From Helicostylum pulchrum (taxonomy: Eukaryota > Mucoromycota > Mucoromycetes > Mucorales > Mucoraceae): a DNA stretch of 64,000 nt. The position numbers and the translations under genes were made by a program. Shown here piece by piece: positions 44,533 through 56,131 of the stretch. The DNA lies in assembly GCA_025677825.1 (NCBI GenBank), contig JAIXMO010000044.1:1-64000 (forward strand), written 5' to 3'. Numbering within the stretch: position 1 is the first letter of the stretch; every line of letters starts with the position of its first letter. Below the pieces are notes generated by a model. It saw nothing but the letters and a program-made list of their open reading frames with translations, was not told where the DNA came from and searched no databases.

Positions 44533-46749
44533 TTAAATAGGTACAGTTTCCTTCTTGAGCCAATCAACAGCTAATGGATCATCAGCAATAAGAGGCATCA
44601 ACTTGGTTAAACATTCTTGATGGTACTCATTAATCCATTTAATTTCAGAAGGAGATAAAAGTTCGACATTGATCAAGTTAAGACCAATAGGTACAATAGT
44701 AATATGTTCAAATCCAAGGTATCCACGACCACCAAAGTTATTAGGTGTATCAACATCTTTAACCAAGATAACATTTTCAATACGAATACCAAATTTACCA
44801 TCTTCATAATACCCAGGTTCATCGGTAACTGTCATACCAGCAGCAAGAGCAGTATCATTAAAATGAGGACGAATACCAATACCATGAGGTCCCTCATGTA
44901 CATTCAAGAAACTTCCAACACCGTGTCCGGTACCGTGAAGGAAATTAAGCCCGTCCTTCCAAAGTGCTTGACGAGCAAAAGGATCTAACAAGTAACCAGT
45001 AGTTCCTTTAGGAAAGATTGCTTCGTCAATAGCGATATGACCTTGAAGGACCCGAGTGAAGCACCTCTTTTCATAATCAGTAGGAGTACCGAAATGGAAG
45101 GTACGTGTGACATCTGTAGTACCGTCAAAGTACTGTCCTCCAGAATCACAGAGGTAGATTTGTGTAGGATCAATGACCTTACAAGTTCCCTTTTCTGGCT
45201 TGTAATGAATAATAGCTCCGTTGGAACCACTAGAAGAAATTGTAGCAAATGACAATCCAACAAAGTGTTCTTGTGCAGCACGGAATTGCTCTAATCGATC
45301 AGCTGCATCTACTTCATCTAATTTCTCACCAGATAATAACTTTTGCTCTAACCAGGCAAAATAATGGATAAGTGCTGCTCCGTCACGAAGGTGACAAGCA
45401 CGCATACCGTTTAATTCTTCCGGTGTTTTAATAGCTTTACGGTCGGTGATAAAAGATCTTTCTTCCAAGACATTTGTCTATTTTTTGGGAAGGGTAATTA
45501 GTGCCTTTTTTTTAAAAAAGAAAGAAAAAATGGTAAACTTACTTCTCCTACAGCAACCTCGACAGCTAAACTAGTCTTATTATTAACAATTAATTTTTTA
45601 CCATTTAAATCCAACTCTTTAAGATCTTGAAAGAGTTGTGAATATGCCTTAACAGTGACATCAGATCCCAAATGTTCTTTGACTTGTTCAGTTAATTTAT
45701 CCAAATCCAAATACAAGATAGCATTCTTTTCAGATACAATAGCATAAGAAAAGAAAACCGGGTTACATTCAATATCAGATCCACGAAGGTTAAACAACCA
45801 AGCTACTTCGTCTAAAGCAGATACAACTACACCAAACGTATGTTTGCTTTCAATATAGGCCCGCAAATCGGCCAACTTTTCTTGAATAGTTTTACCTAAA
45901 ACAAAAAAAGCGTTACCTTATTTAGTAATTCTTGACTTATTTAATTATTTTTTTACCAGTGTATTGAACAGGTTGCACAAATACTTTATCCTTTGGAGAC
46001 TCGGGTCTATCTTTACCCCAGGCCAGGTCAATTAAGTTTTCTTGGATAGGGACCAAACAAGAACCCAAGGATTCAAGTTGTAATGTCAATTGATGAGCGT
46101 CCACTGTAAATATACGTTAATACAACAACATAAAAAAATATGTTTTTTTCACGTTACCAGCATTAATAAGAGTAGGATCTAAACCAATTCGAGATCCAGC
46201 GGGAAGATTCTAGACAAAAAATATAAGACACATAATACACAAACATTATTATATACAAAACTTACGTTAATCAAATACTCTTGCCAAGTAGGTACACCGG
46301 GAATACCCTGCTTCATTAAAGTCCAGTTATCATCTAATTGTTGAGAAGCTTGTAAGAAATAACGGCCATCAGTGAATAAAGCTGCTTCTGTAGTTGTAAC
46401 AATAGCGAAACCTTAAAAAAAAAAAGTTTAGTATAACCGTGAGAAAAGTTTATTCTCTTAACATACCAGCAGAACCAGTGAACCCGGAAATCCAATGACG
46501 ACGTTTATCACAATCAGCGATATATTCACTCTACACACGTAGCCGAAATCAATAAAAAAAAACCCCACTTTTATTATCTAGTAGTCAACTTACTTGGTGA
46601 GCATCTTCAGAAGGTGCGAGGCTATTATATCGAGAGAATATTAGCTTTAAAAATTACTCGGTATATATAAACCCTTACAAGACATCGACATTATGTGCCT
46701 TCATTAATTCGCGAAGATTAGCTAAACGATCTGTTGTTACTGTAACCAT
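44533..46749 (-). CDS. XPNPEP1: Xaa-Pro aminopeptidase P (M24B)
   Basis: About eight exons starting at 46749 ([20 protein letters not shown]). N-terminal creatinase-like domains include [12 protein letters not shown] and [14 protein letters not shown]. The catalytic pita-bread domain in the last exon (44533 to about 45478) has [20 protein letters not shown] (two Asp ligands), [20 protein letters not shown] (His ligand), [19 protein letters not shown] (two Glu ligands). The enzyme removes N-terminal residues preceding proline and uses two metal ions. All ligands are intact. No mitochondrial presequence, so cytosolic aminopeptidase P1 is the best fit. Confidence 0.9.
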
Positions 46750-46994
46750 TTTTTAGTATATAAAAAGTATAACTCGAAAAGAAAAAAAAGAAAAATATGT
46801 TTTATAAAAAGCTTTTATAGCCGCATTAAGCAACGTCATTTTATTTTTAAAATGTTCTGTACGACAATATCTCGTTGTTGAGATATAATTTATCAACCGA
46901 CCTGTGCAAATGTTAAATTTTCTACACTAGGCCTTAAAAAAATCACAAAGATTACTAGCTACGGTGGGTTGTAATTTAATGATTATGATATTTA

Positions 46995-49900
46995 TTATAC
47001 ACGAGTCATGAGCCATTCTTCGGGATCCTCCACACCTACAAGTTCTTCAACAACAGTCAACAAAGCTTGAAGTTCATCCACAAACACAAGACTGTTCATC
47101 AGATAAGCACTGTAACTTGGAAACGAAGGGTCTGCTAAATCCTTTGGCTCAATCATAATCTTCTTTTCTAAAAGATTTACAAATCGTTGTCTGGATTCTA
47201 CTGGTGATATCATATAAGGCGGTAAAGACGTTTTAGATGAAAGTGTCGTTGATAAAAGTTTCAAGCTGGTAAGAATAGATGAAAGCTATACATATAAAAA
47301 ATATTAAAAAATTAAAGTTATATAATATATAAAAAATGTTACGTTACGTATTCTTTTCTTTCTTTCATAAGAATAGATCCAATATTTCTTCTCCATTCTG
47401 GACGAACTAAATGTAACGTAGAACCCTAAAAAACAATTGTGTTTAGTTCTACTAACCGTCCTTCTTTTAAAAAAAAATATATATACCATATTTATAACTA
47501 AATCAGACATATTATCTATTTTTTCTACAAGTGTATTATAACTCTTTTCGGGAAAGTACCCGCGAAGTGGAGGTTCATATTTAGCATCATGCAACAACGT
47601 ACGTTCTTCAGCAATCTGACGTCTAAGTTCCAAAGCCAATTTACCAAACGCTTTCACCACAGCCGGTTGCGCTCTCTGGCCAAGTGGTGCAATAGCGCTT
47701 GCGGATATAATACCATGTGCCTTTCCAATATCTCTAATCGTATGTGCCACTCTCTTTCGAAGTTCAACACGACTTGTAGGCGGGAAAGGGATAGCCAGTA
47801 GGATACCAGATGCAATAATGCCAATAATAATCAACAATAAACGTTTTCCTGCCACTGTCCAAATTTTATCATATGCACCCTCCTCTTCAAGGGTATAAGT
47901 ATACTCGTAGGATATAACCAAAAGCATGGTAATCTTAGTCATTAATGCTACAACCCTATATCTAGGTATAAAGAAAAATACATGGTATAATGGAAGAAAG
48001 CAAATAAAACAAACAAGTGGCATAGCGTAAGGGTTTCCTCGACATATTTCCCAAACTACAATGCCGCCGATACATCCAATGATAGATCCTCCGACTCGTT
48101 CAACAATTCTACAAAAAAAAAAAAAATTAGTATATTTTTAAACTGCATATATACACATATTTACCCAAAAATAAATGCACCAGTCATCGGAAACATCCAA
48201 AGCACTATAGTAATCATACACCACTGTCCTCTCCACTCCATATACCAAGTAAAATCCTGTGGTCTCCAAGCAGGGATCGCCAACAACACAACACCGACTG
48301 AAGTCTTGAGCGCGAAAAAAGTATTGGTATCACATAACCACTGACCGAACAAATACAAACCATAAAAGAACTTCTGAAACCAAGTTACGGGAGCTGAGAC
48401 ATCAGGGTCAACAAACAAATTGTTTCTTTTATTTGACAGTTTGGCTTCAAACACGTTACCACTGACATCATCTACGTGATCACTTCTACCATCTTGACGT
48501 GTAGATACGCGAACCATGTTGTTACCACTAGTTTGCTCTGAGTACTGGTCGACACCTGTACCAACATCTGCAGCAATATCAGAACTAGAAAGAATCCATT
48601 TCTTAAGCGTTTGATGAGGGAACCAGAATCTACTGTGTGTACGTTTTTCTTCTAACGATTCAATTAATTCCAACAATTTTAATACTTGTTTAGCGTGCTC
48701 TTTAAGGTTATGAATATACAAGTAGATTAAATACAGTGGTCCATTACGAGGAATATCTGCCGGATTTAATTCTAAAAATTTATAAAATACTGTATCGCTT
48801 TTTGAAATGGTATCGAGTTGTTGTATGGCATCCTTAATTTGTTGCGGAGTAGTCTTGGTATTCAATTGGTGTGCTTGCGGTTCGGTTGATTTTGGCTTTG
48901 ATACCCATATTCTAGGGAACGGCCATAGTATACTATTTAAAGTAGTTCGTGGATGATAATGAAGGTCTGCAATTCTACCTGACCCTTCTGTTGCTGCTTT
49001 AATACATAAATCTGACAGCTCAGTACATGTAGGTCGAATGTTCTCTACCGCTGATGTAAACGCATCGATAATACAAGGTTTCTTGAAATTTCTAAAATAA
49101 ATGTTCTTTGTATCTGAATTCAAGTAATTATTCTTGATGATCAAACTAAGTGCAATACCATGAAGGGAAGTACGCATTCCCTTGACAGAATTAGCAAGCA
49201 AACTACAATCTTTATCCGATATCCTTGAATAAATAATTTCTCGTTTAACTGCTCGTTTACAATCAATCATTAATAGAAATCCGTTTTGTAGCCTAGCTTT
49301 GACCGCAGGTAAGTTAAATTTGGTATCGTCGGGTGAAGGACAAAGAAACGCCTCTGAATGTTCTTTAAAAAATGCATTGTATCCGCCAAGTGTCATTCTC
49401 AACACACCTAAAAAATTATTAACACTGTCGTCTGGCCAAAGTAAATAATTAACGAGTAAAGCAATAGCACCCGCGAGAGCAACTGGTCGTAAAAATAACC
49501 ACTACATAATTACCCAAATTAGTACATATATATTTATCTAGCGCCATATCAAATACTAACAGTAATTTCTGGAACAAACTGACTAATTGCTGCACCATAC
49601 GTCATAGTGAACTATTCAATAGTAACGAGATCAGAAAATATATGTCGAAAAAAAATTATAAACTTACCGTTAACACAATACAAGCATTTACAGAACCGAA
49701 ATTAGCTATACATAAATATTTTGTTAGATATATTTTTTCTTTAAAAAAACATATATAAAGAAGTTACCTTTGGGTATTTTCATACGAATCAAATTAACAA
49801 CAAAAGTTCCCGAAAATAAAAAGACGGCTAAAACGACACAAGCAGGAACCTGTACAGGATTAGGATCCAATTTATCTCTGGCTAAGCTGGCCAAATAAGT

Positions 49901-50652
49901 ACCTAAAAAACTCCAAGCTGCAGCCAACAATGCACCCAATGTGCCAAGTATAACTGCCTAAATATAATATGCGGATTAGTCATTTGAAATGTTTATGTCG
50001 GTCATTGTTTTTTATTTACCTCGGTTTGAATACCTAAAACAAGCCGAAAAAAAAGTAAAATATTTTAGTATGATATACATATAAATTGCATGATATGAAT
50101 ATATATAAAAATTGTACAATATATATGTTTACCAATTGTTCTGACTGGAAAGTAAAATATGACTACAATAGGAATAAGTAAAATTGATTCTCCTGTCACT
50201 TCTCTGGTACTTGATGCGAAAATAAAAATTGTGCCGATCAATAAAGCAATTGACGCTTTAATCGTCTTTCGCATATATGAAAACATTGGTAACGAAGCTT
50301 TAAATCGGTTGAAAAGATTAGGCTTTTGCACTTTAGTACTGCTGTCTGGAATTATCAATTCCGGTGGTGGTGGCTGCGGTGCAGACGAAGTAGAAGTATT
50401 AATCTGTTCTTCATTTCTCTCTGCTTGTTTTGATAATAAAGATTTTCGAGAGGTCAAGTTTGGTAAATTAATGTTATTAAATGAATCTCGTTTTGTATCC
50501 TGGGAACTAGCATTATTCATAAAAGTAGGACTATATAAAGTAGTTTGCGCGTTTGAATCTTCGGTTGAATTTGAATACCATGATGATCTATTCGAGGTAT
50601 TTCTATCATGAGATTTTCTCAAATGATTTAGTTCGGTGTTATCTTCGTCCAT
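46995..50652 (-). CDS. BRE4/FUSC-like multi-pass membrane protein (aromatic acid exporter family)
   Basis: About nine exons starting at 50652 (MDEDNTELNHLRKSHDRNTS). A disordered N-terminus with APQPPPPELIIP precedes a first membrane bundle (KASIALLIGTIFIFASS, SILLIPIVVIFYFPVRTI, AVILGTLGALLAAAWSFLGT and more). A long soluble middle (48161-49405) carries RPTCTELSDLCIKAATEGSG and FPRIWVSKPKST. A second bundle follows (FFALKTSVGVVLLAIPAWRP, WYMEWRGQWCMITIVLWMFP), then a C-terminal soluble domain (SRVELRKRVAHTIRDIGKAH). This two-bundle layout matches fungal ArAE_2/DUF2421 proteins such as Bre4. Transport of aromatic or fusaric-type acids is a family guess. Confidence 0.75.
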
Positions 50653-50876
50653 ACTTTTTTTTTTTCAAGAAAGAGAAAAAAACTTAAACAATTGCTATTT
50701 TATAGTTTCAAAATATTGCAAATTCTTTGAAACTCCTAAAAAAATAAGAAACATTTTATTGGCTTGTCTGAAAAGGTTAAGGCAACAAAATACATGATTA
50801 TGTAAAAGACATTGCACATTGGTAATAGGAGTTCGTATCTAAAAGAGTTTTCGCTAATACAGGTTTTTAGTCTTAA

Positions 50877-51035
50877 TTGGTACGCTTGATTTTTTTTTTT
50901 TGGTACGGTTTAATTTTTTTTTTGGTATGACTCCAAAATAAATTTGGCACTTTATTATTTTTTTTGGCACGCATTTTTTTATTTTTGGTACGGTTTGAAA
51001 AAGAAGTTGGGACGAATTAATTCTTTTTTGGTACG
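50877..51035. repeat. Phased GGTACG subterminal repeats, left arm
   Basis: Copies of T-rich-GGTACG (variants GGTATG, GGCACT, GGCACG, GGGACG) begin at 50879, 50902, 50924, 50946, 50966, 50987, 51009 and 51030. Spacing is 20-23 bases, about two helical turns. These may be transposase-binding sites. Confidence 0.75.
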
Positions 51036-51128
51036 AAATACATTTTTATTTTGGATTAGATACGTAAGAAAAGTAACATACAGTGATAATATTTACCTTA
51101 AGCCTAGTTCTTTGTTAATACACCTGTC

Positions 51129-51617
51129 CTAGAAGGTCTCAGCATATCTGACCCAATCTTGGCAGTCTTGAACAGTAACAGATCCGCAAGCTCCAGGAAG
51201 ACGCGATGTCAAATTATCTGCTTTACCAAGTGGGCTTCTCTTGATATTGCTCTTTATTTTTGACCAGCATTCTTCGATCGGGTTTAAAAAAGGAGAGTAA
51301 GGAGGCATGAACAAAGGCTCATACCCTCTCTTATTAATAGCATCGATAACAAATGCAGAATGGCGAATTCTACAATTATCCAACACTATGAAAAAACCCT
51401 TTTTGTCGTGCTTATCAAGTGTGTCTATTGTTACTTCCAAAAACTTGACAATATGATATGCCGTGGTTCCCTTTTTCAAAGGATTTTTCTTCTCAGGGTC
51501 TTTTGCTTTTCTTTTTTTTTTTTGCTGGCAGGGTTCGCATACTCTTGTTCAAGCTTTTCTACAGCCGTCTTTGTTAAAGGCTCAACTTTTGAAAAATTGA
51601 CTGTTCCAAAATACGCA
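51129..51617 (-). pseudogene. Transposase 3' half, left copy
   Basis: The minus-strand reading matches the right copy residue for residue over the last 116 codons (from KKGTTAYHIVKFLEV to DWVRYAETF). It contains the second catalytic Asp (FFIVLDNCRIRH) and the Glu (FLNPIEECWSKIK). The copy begins at the palindrome centre, so the region with the first Asp is absent. A T12 tract (51511-51523) breaks the frame upstream of the long ORF, as in the right copy. Confidence 0.85.
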
Positions 51618-51618
51618 T

Positions 51619-52202
51619 ATGATAAGAGGGCGAGCTTGGTCCAAAGTAGGAGAGCCAGCGAATGTTACTGTTCACAAGCAAAGAGGTGCTAATATCAGTA
51701 CCGTTGGATGCATTGCGTATTTTGGAACAGTCAATTTTTCAAAAGTTGAGCCTTTAACAAAGACGGCTGTAGAAAAGCTTGAACAAGAGTATGCGAACCC
51801 TGCCAGCAAAAAAAAAAAAGAAAAGCAAAAGACCCTGAGAAGAAAAATCCTTTGAAAAAGGGAACCACGGCATATCATATTGTCAAGTTTTTGGAAGTAA
51901 CAATAGACACACTTGATAAGCACGACAAAAAGGGTTTTTTCATAGTGTTGGATAATTGTAGAATTCGCCATTCTGCATTTGTTATCGATGCTATTAATAA
52001 GAGAGGGTATGAGCCTTTGTTCATGCCTCCTTACTCTCCTTTTTTAAACCCGATCGAAGAATGCTGGTCAAAAATAAAGAGCAATATCAAGAGAAGCCCA
52101 CTTGGTAAAGCAGATAATTTGACATCGCGTCTTCCTGGAGCTTGCGGATCTGTTACTGTTCAAGACTGCCAAGATTGGGTCAGATATGCTGAGACCTTCT
52201 AG
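51619..52202 (+). pseudogene. Transposase 3' part, right copy (Tc1/IS630, DD34E)
   Basis: Starts GRAWSKVGEPANVTVHKQRG, the RxxxWSxxGxP block that follows the first catalytic Asp in IS630/Tc1 transposases, then CIAYFGTVNFSKVEPL. An A12 run at 51808-51819 shifts the frame; after it KKGTTAYHIVKFLEV leads to VLDNCRIRH (second Asp) and PPYSPFLNPIEECW (Glu), with 34 residues between them. The first Asp and the DNA-binding N-terminus are missing, so the copy is inactive. It is somewhat longer at its 5' end than the left copy. Confidence 0.85.
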
Positions 52203-52295
52203 GACAGGTGTATTAACAAAGAACTAGGCTTAAGGTAAATATTATCACTGTATGTTACTTTTCTTACGTATCTAATCCAAAATAAAAATGTATTT

Positions 52296-52454
52296 CGTAC
52301 CAAAAAAGAATTAATTCGTCCCAACTTCTTTTTCAAACCGTACCAAAAATAAAAAAATGCGTGCCAAAAAAAATAATAAAGTGTGCCAAATTTATTTTGG
52401 AGTCATACCAAAAAAAAAATTAAACCGTACCAAAAAAAAAAAATCAAGCGTACC
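52296..52454. repeat. Phased CGTACC subterminal repeats, right arm
   Basis: Mirror image of the left-arm array: CGTACC-type motifs followed by A tracts, with the same spacing of about 20-23 bases, ending gcgtaccaattaagactaaa next to the terminus. Confidence 0.75.
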
Positions 52455-52613
52455 AATTAAGACTAAAAACCTGTATTTAAACTCTATTTTTTAATTCTAT
52501 TGATCGTCATGGATGAAACTGTAATCTTTTTAAGTAAGCATATTTCTACTGATAGTTTTTATTTTTTTAGAAGACCAATGGTAATTTTTATTTACTAAAA
52601 AAATATAAATGTG

Positions 52614-54466
52614 CTACAAACGGGCTCGAGACGCCTCCAATCTTTGTTCTTCCTTGATCCATTCCTTCACCTCCCTTCGTAAAATTTTACCACTGGCACT
52701 TTTAGGCACTTCTTTGATAATACGAACTCCACCTCTCAATTTTTTATAATTTGTAACATTTTCCTCAACATATTTAGAAATCATATCTATTGTAGCGTTA
52801 TTATTTTCTACTGAAGGTTGAAGTACAACATATGCTCTTGGAAGCTCTGTTGCCTGTGATGAATCATATACGCCAACAACACAACAATCAGCTATACTTG
52901 CATGACTTAAAATTAACGCTTCAAGTTCTATTTAAATTACTTTTAGCCTTTTTTTTTTTACCCAGAATAATAATAATAATAATAAATTACCTGCTGGAGC
53001 AACTTGATAACCCTTATATTTAATCAACTCCTTCAAACGATCTACAATAAAAAATTCTCCAGTCCTTGAATCATATTTTGCAACGTCACCTGTACGCATC
53101 CAACCATCGCTAGTAAACGTTTCATTATTTGCTTTATCATCGTTTAAATAACCTTTCATAATAACAGGGCCCTTTAAAAGAATTTCGCCAGGAACATCAG
53201 GTCCAAGTTCTATTACCATCAATTCCCAAAATTATAAGTATTTCCTTGCGCAACAATGTTTTTTTTTACCTTTTCCGTTATCAATGTCTACTAATTTACA
53301 TTCCATATTGGCAATAAGAACACCTGTAGATCCTGCAGGACTAACTCCGATTTTTTGATATATACAACCAGCCGTTGTCTCTGTCATTCCATAACCTTGT
53401 CTTATTGGTACATTAATACGTAACTGAAGTGCCTCGATATGTTCAATACCGAGTGGAGCGGCACCACTACCAATCGTTCGAAGTGAAGATAAATCATATT
53501 TCAAAACCACATCACTTTTAGCAAAATGAACTGCGACAGGAGGAACAATAGGACCAATTGTAATTCTATACTTTTCAATCAACCGACAGATCAACTCTAA
53601 ATCATATCTAGGTACAATGACAATAGGTGTATTGGTATAAAACGCGCGAAGTACCAGAGTTGTTAAACCGAATATATGAAAGAAGGGTAAAAATCCAATA
53701 ATCACATCGTCTGGTTGGTTAGAATCAGTACCTTCAAAATCAGTTACCATCACCATTTGAGAAACAAAGTTACGGTGTGTCAGCATAACACCCTTTGCCA
53801 CACCTGTAGTGCCGCTTGAAAAGCAGATAAACGCTACATCGTCTGCAGCTTGAATCTCTTTAATTGGCAATATAATGGTATCGTTATCTGTGGCTAGAGA
53901 TCTAAAAGATTGAATTCCGTCTACTGACTCATCACCAAACAAGAAGATCATATCTTTTGAAATATTGTTTCGTTTAGCTATCTTTAACATGATAGGAAGT
54001 AAAGCCGGTATAGTAACGATGGCTTTAGCGCCTGATTTATTTACTTGGTGATTGAATTCGGCTTCGGTATAACTGGGGTTACTGTGATAATTATGTATAA
54101 ATGTCAATGTAACTGTGTTTTAAATTGTTTGAAATTTTTTAAAAAAAAAATTGTTTACCCTGGACTGATGATACACTGAGCACCCAACAAAGAAAAGTAA
54201 AGCACGGCATGATCATATTGATTCGGCGCAAAGACAGCTACCACATCACCCTTTTTTAAGCCAACTGTTTCTTCCCATGCATTTGCCAATCTTCCGCTAA
54301 GGCTCTTTGATTGTTGAAAAGAAAGTGACTTACCTGTCAAACCATCAATTAGTAACGGCCTGCTTTGAGGTCTAGTAGAATTAAATTGATTGGTTCTAAA
54401 CAAAAACGAATATATGTCGATATCTGGAATAGCAAGTGCTCGTCTTTTTGATCTAAAAATTGTCAT
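52614..54466 (-). CDS. 4-coumarate:CoA ligase-like acyl-CoA synthetase, peroxisomal
   Basis: Four exons starting at 54466 ([20 protein letters not shown]). Exon 2 (about 53270-54085) contains the AMP-binding motif [32 protein letters not shown], and QGYGMTETT. Exon 3 has [15 protein letters not shown] and [18 protein letters not shown] (hinge). The last exon holds [16 protein letters not shown] with the catalytic Lys. The protein ends SRARL, and the final ARL fits the PTS1 peroxisomal signal pattern. The enzyme activates a carboxylic acid via an acyl-adenylate to a CoA thioester; fungal 4CL-like enzymes usually take medium or aromatic acids. Substrate not determinable here. Confidence 0.9.
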
Positions 54467-55350
54467 GGTTATAAAATTAGGTAAAAAGAGAGAAAGAAAA
54501 GAGACAAAAAGGTAATTTTTAACAACAACAAAAAATGGGGAAGGATAATAGTTTTTTCCTGTGAGTTTTTCGCATAACTGCCCTCTTTTTCTTTTTTTTG
54601 TTCCCCGATAATTTGAAGTTTTCCCAAACCCAGTTACGATATTAAATACTCTGACTAAAATGATATTCAGTTGTAAGAGTTTACCCGGGTAATGTATATA
54701 TGCAACGGAATATTCCACTCTATCTTTCTAGGTACTCGTCTTTTTTATCGGCCGGTATCAACTTGCTATTGGCGGTAAGATTTAAGATTTAACCTTTACA
54801 CATACTCTTCTTTTTTTTTTAAAAAAAAAACCCTCATTTATTCTAGGTCACGAAAAAAAATAGTTACTATGATTTTCCCACAGTGTATAATATGAGTAAT
54901 GGACCCAACCTGGGTAAAAGAATACCTTTAATATTACGCGCGCACGCTAAGAATGGTATCGGTTTAAACGTAAACTTCATAAACCAAAGTTTGAAATTGT
55001 AGAAGAGAAAATATAGCAATTCTAGACATTGTGGTTGCAGTAATTGCACTGCTTAAAGAATGATCAGACAAAGCGTAAAAAAAAAAACCTTAAATATGGG
55101 TTTAATAAAATTTATTGCTAATTTATACTTTTTTTTTTTCTCGTCAAATATGCATATATAAAAGTATGATATGCTTTTATGCATACAATTATTCTTTATG
55201 TGGATCCTTATAAAACCCGGCTATATTCACGGATAACTAAGTATCTCTTACGAAAAGGTTATTTCTTACCTTCCTTGTCAGTCAAAAATCATACAATTTT
55301 TTTTTACTGTATAATATAGTTGTGGTTCTTTTTAATCATCGCGTCGATAA
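54467..55350. other. Intergenic region, no gene seen
   Basis: AT-rich, with a T10A10 palindrome near 54811-54830 and no convincing coding sequence. Confidence 0.55.
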
Positions 55351-55713
55351 TCAACAACAGGATTTTTCGGATGCTATAACTCTTACATTGGGACAATAAT
55401 CGGCCAGTTTTTCAAAGTAACCTCCTTGATTCCAAGCGTTTTCAGAGTCACGAATAGTCACATTAGAATTTATCCTGTTTACACGTCCTCCCAAGTGTTC
55501 TAATAATTGTAAAGTATTGAAAATCTTTTTTAATTGCGTACCGTAACTTGAAATATCAATGGTTTGATATACAGCTCGTTCTGCTGGCCTTTTCAATGCT
55601 TTACAAACAAGTTCGCATTGGAAAATAGTTTTTCTATCGTGTACTTTTTGGAGTATGTATTGTAATAACTCAGCTGTTAATTCGCTCCATGAGTGCTGAC
55701 TATAGTTTAGCAT
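55351..55713 (-). pseudogene. Truncated F-box protein
   Basis: 120 residues starting MLNYSQHSWSELTAELLQYI. The first 50 form an F-box (LTAELLQYILQKVHDRKTIF then QCELVCKALKRPAERAVYQT), the Skp1-binding module of SCF ubiquitin ligases. It then reads GGRVNRINSNVTIRDSENAW and KLADYCPNVRVIASEKSCC before a stop. Mucoralean F-box proteins normally continue with several hundred residues of leucine-rich repeats after such a lead, and none follow in the downstream sequence. It could be a truncated copy or an F-box-only adaptor; I favour a relic because mobile DNA flanks it. Confidence 0.55.
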
Positions 55714-55890
55714 TGTAATTTTACTTGATGATAAAAAAAAAAAAGGAAAAGAAAAGAAAGAAAACAGAGTCGTTTATGAAAAAAGATAAAACTAGAAAAA
55801 ACATTTGTCGCAGCAAGTCATTTTTTTTTATGATTAAACTTACAGTGAAAGCAACTCTCCCACCGATGGCTGAAATAAGCAAATACATAG

Positions 55891-55931
55891 TAGCTCAGTG
55901 GATAGTATCCTTAGTCCATTTGAGTCGAACT
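55891..55931 (+). other. tRNA-like fragment
   Basis: tagctcagtgg at 55891-55901 is a good tRNA A-box, and gagtcgaact follows at 55922-55931 like a poor, too-close B-box. There is no complete cloverleaf. It may be a tRNA or SINE remnant, or chance. Confidence 0.25.
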
Positions 55932-56096
55932 TAAAAAAACATGTCCACTGACATAATAAATTAATCAAGTACCTAAATCTGTGCCAATTACTCAATTTTG
56001 GTGGGTGACGTTTAATGACTCTCTTTTAAATAGACTTACAGTGTAAACTTCAAGTAGTTTTTGATACTAGGAGGACTTGATAAATTTGATTTATGG

Positions 56097-56131
56097 TACA
56101 GTTGCAGCTCTACTTAAGGATGGATTTCTCC
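56097..56131. repeat. Transposon terminus related to the element at 24437
   Basis: tacagttgcagctctactta followed by aggatggatttctcc matches the left end at 24435 at about 29 of 35 positions, including the TA-CAG start and the atttctcc end. No partner terminus was found nearby. Confidence 0.55.

Larger units (their letters stand above)
50860..52473. mobile_element. Palindromic (fold-back) Tc1/IS630 element
   Basis: A 1,614-bp element starting CAGGTTTTTAGTCTTAATTG and ending with its reverse complement, flanked by TA on both sides (50858-50859 and 52474-52475), the Tc1/mariner target. The arms 50860-51617 and 51714-52473 are inverted copies and appear almost identical; I found one 2-base indel (near 50950). 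The 96-bp spacer belongs to the right-hand copy. Each arm holds the 3' half of a transposase gene. The original 5' end was evidently lost and replaced by an inverted copy of the 3' end. Confidence 0.9.

Noticed and set aside
54867..55049. 60-codon minus-strand frame
   Set aside because: No recognisable motif and embedded in AT-rich intergenic DNA.
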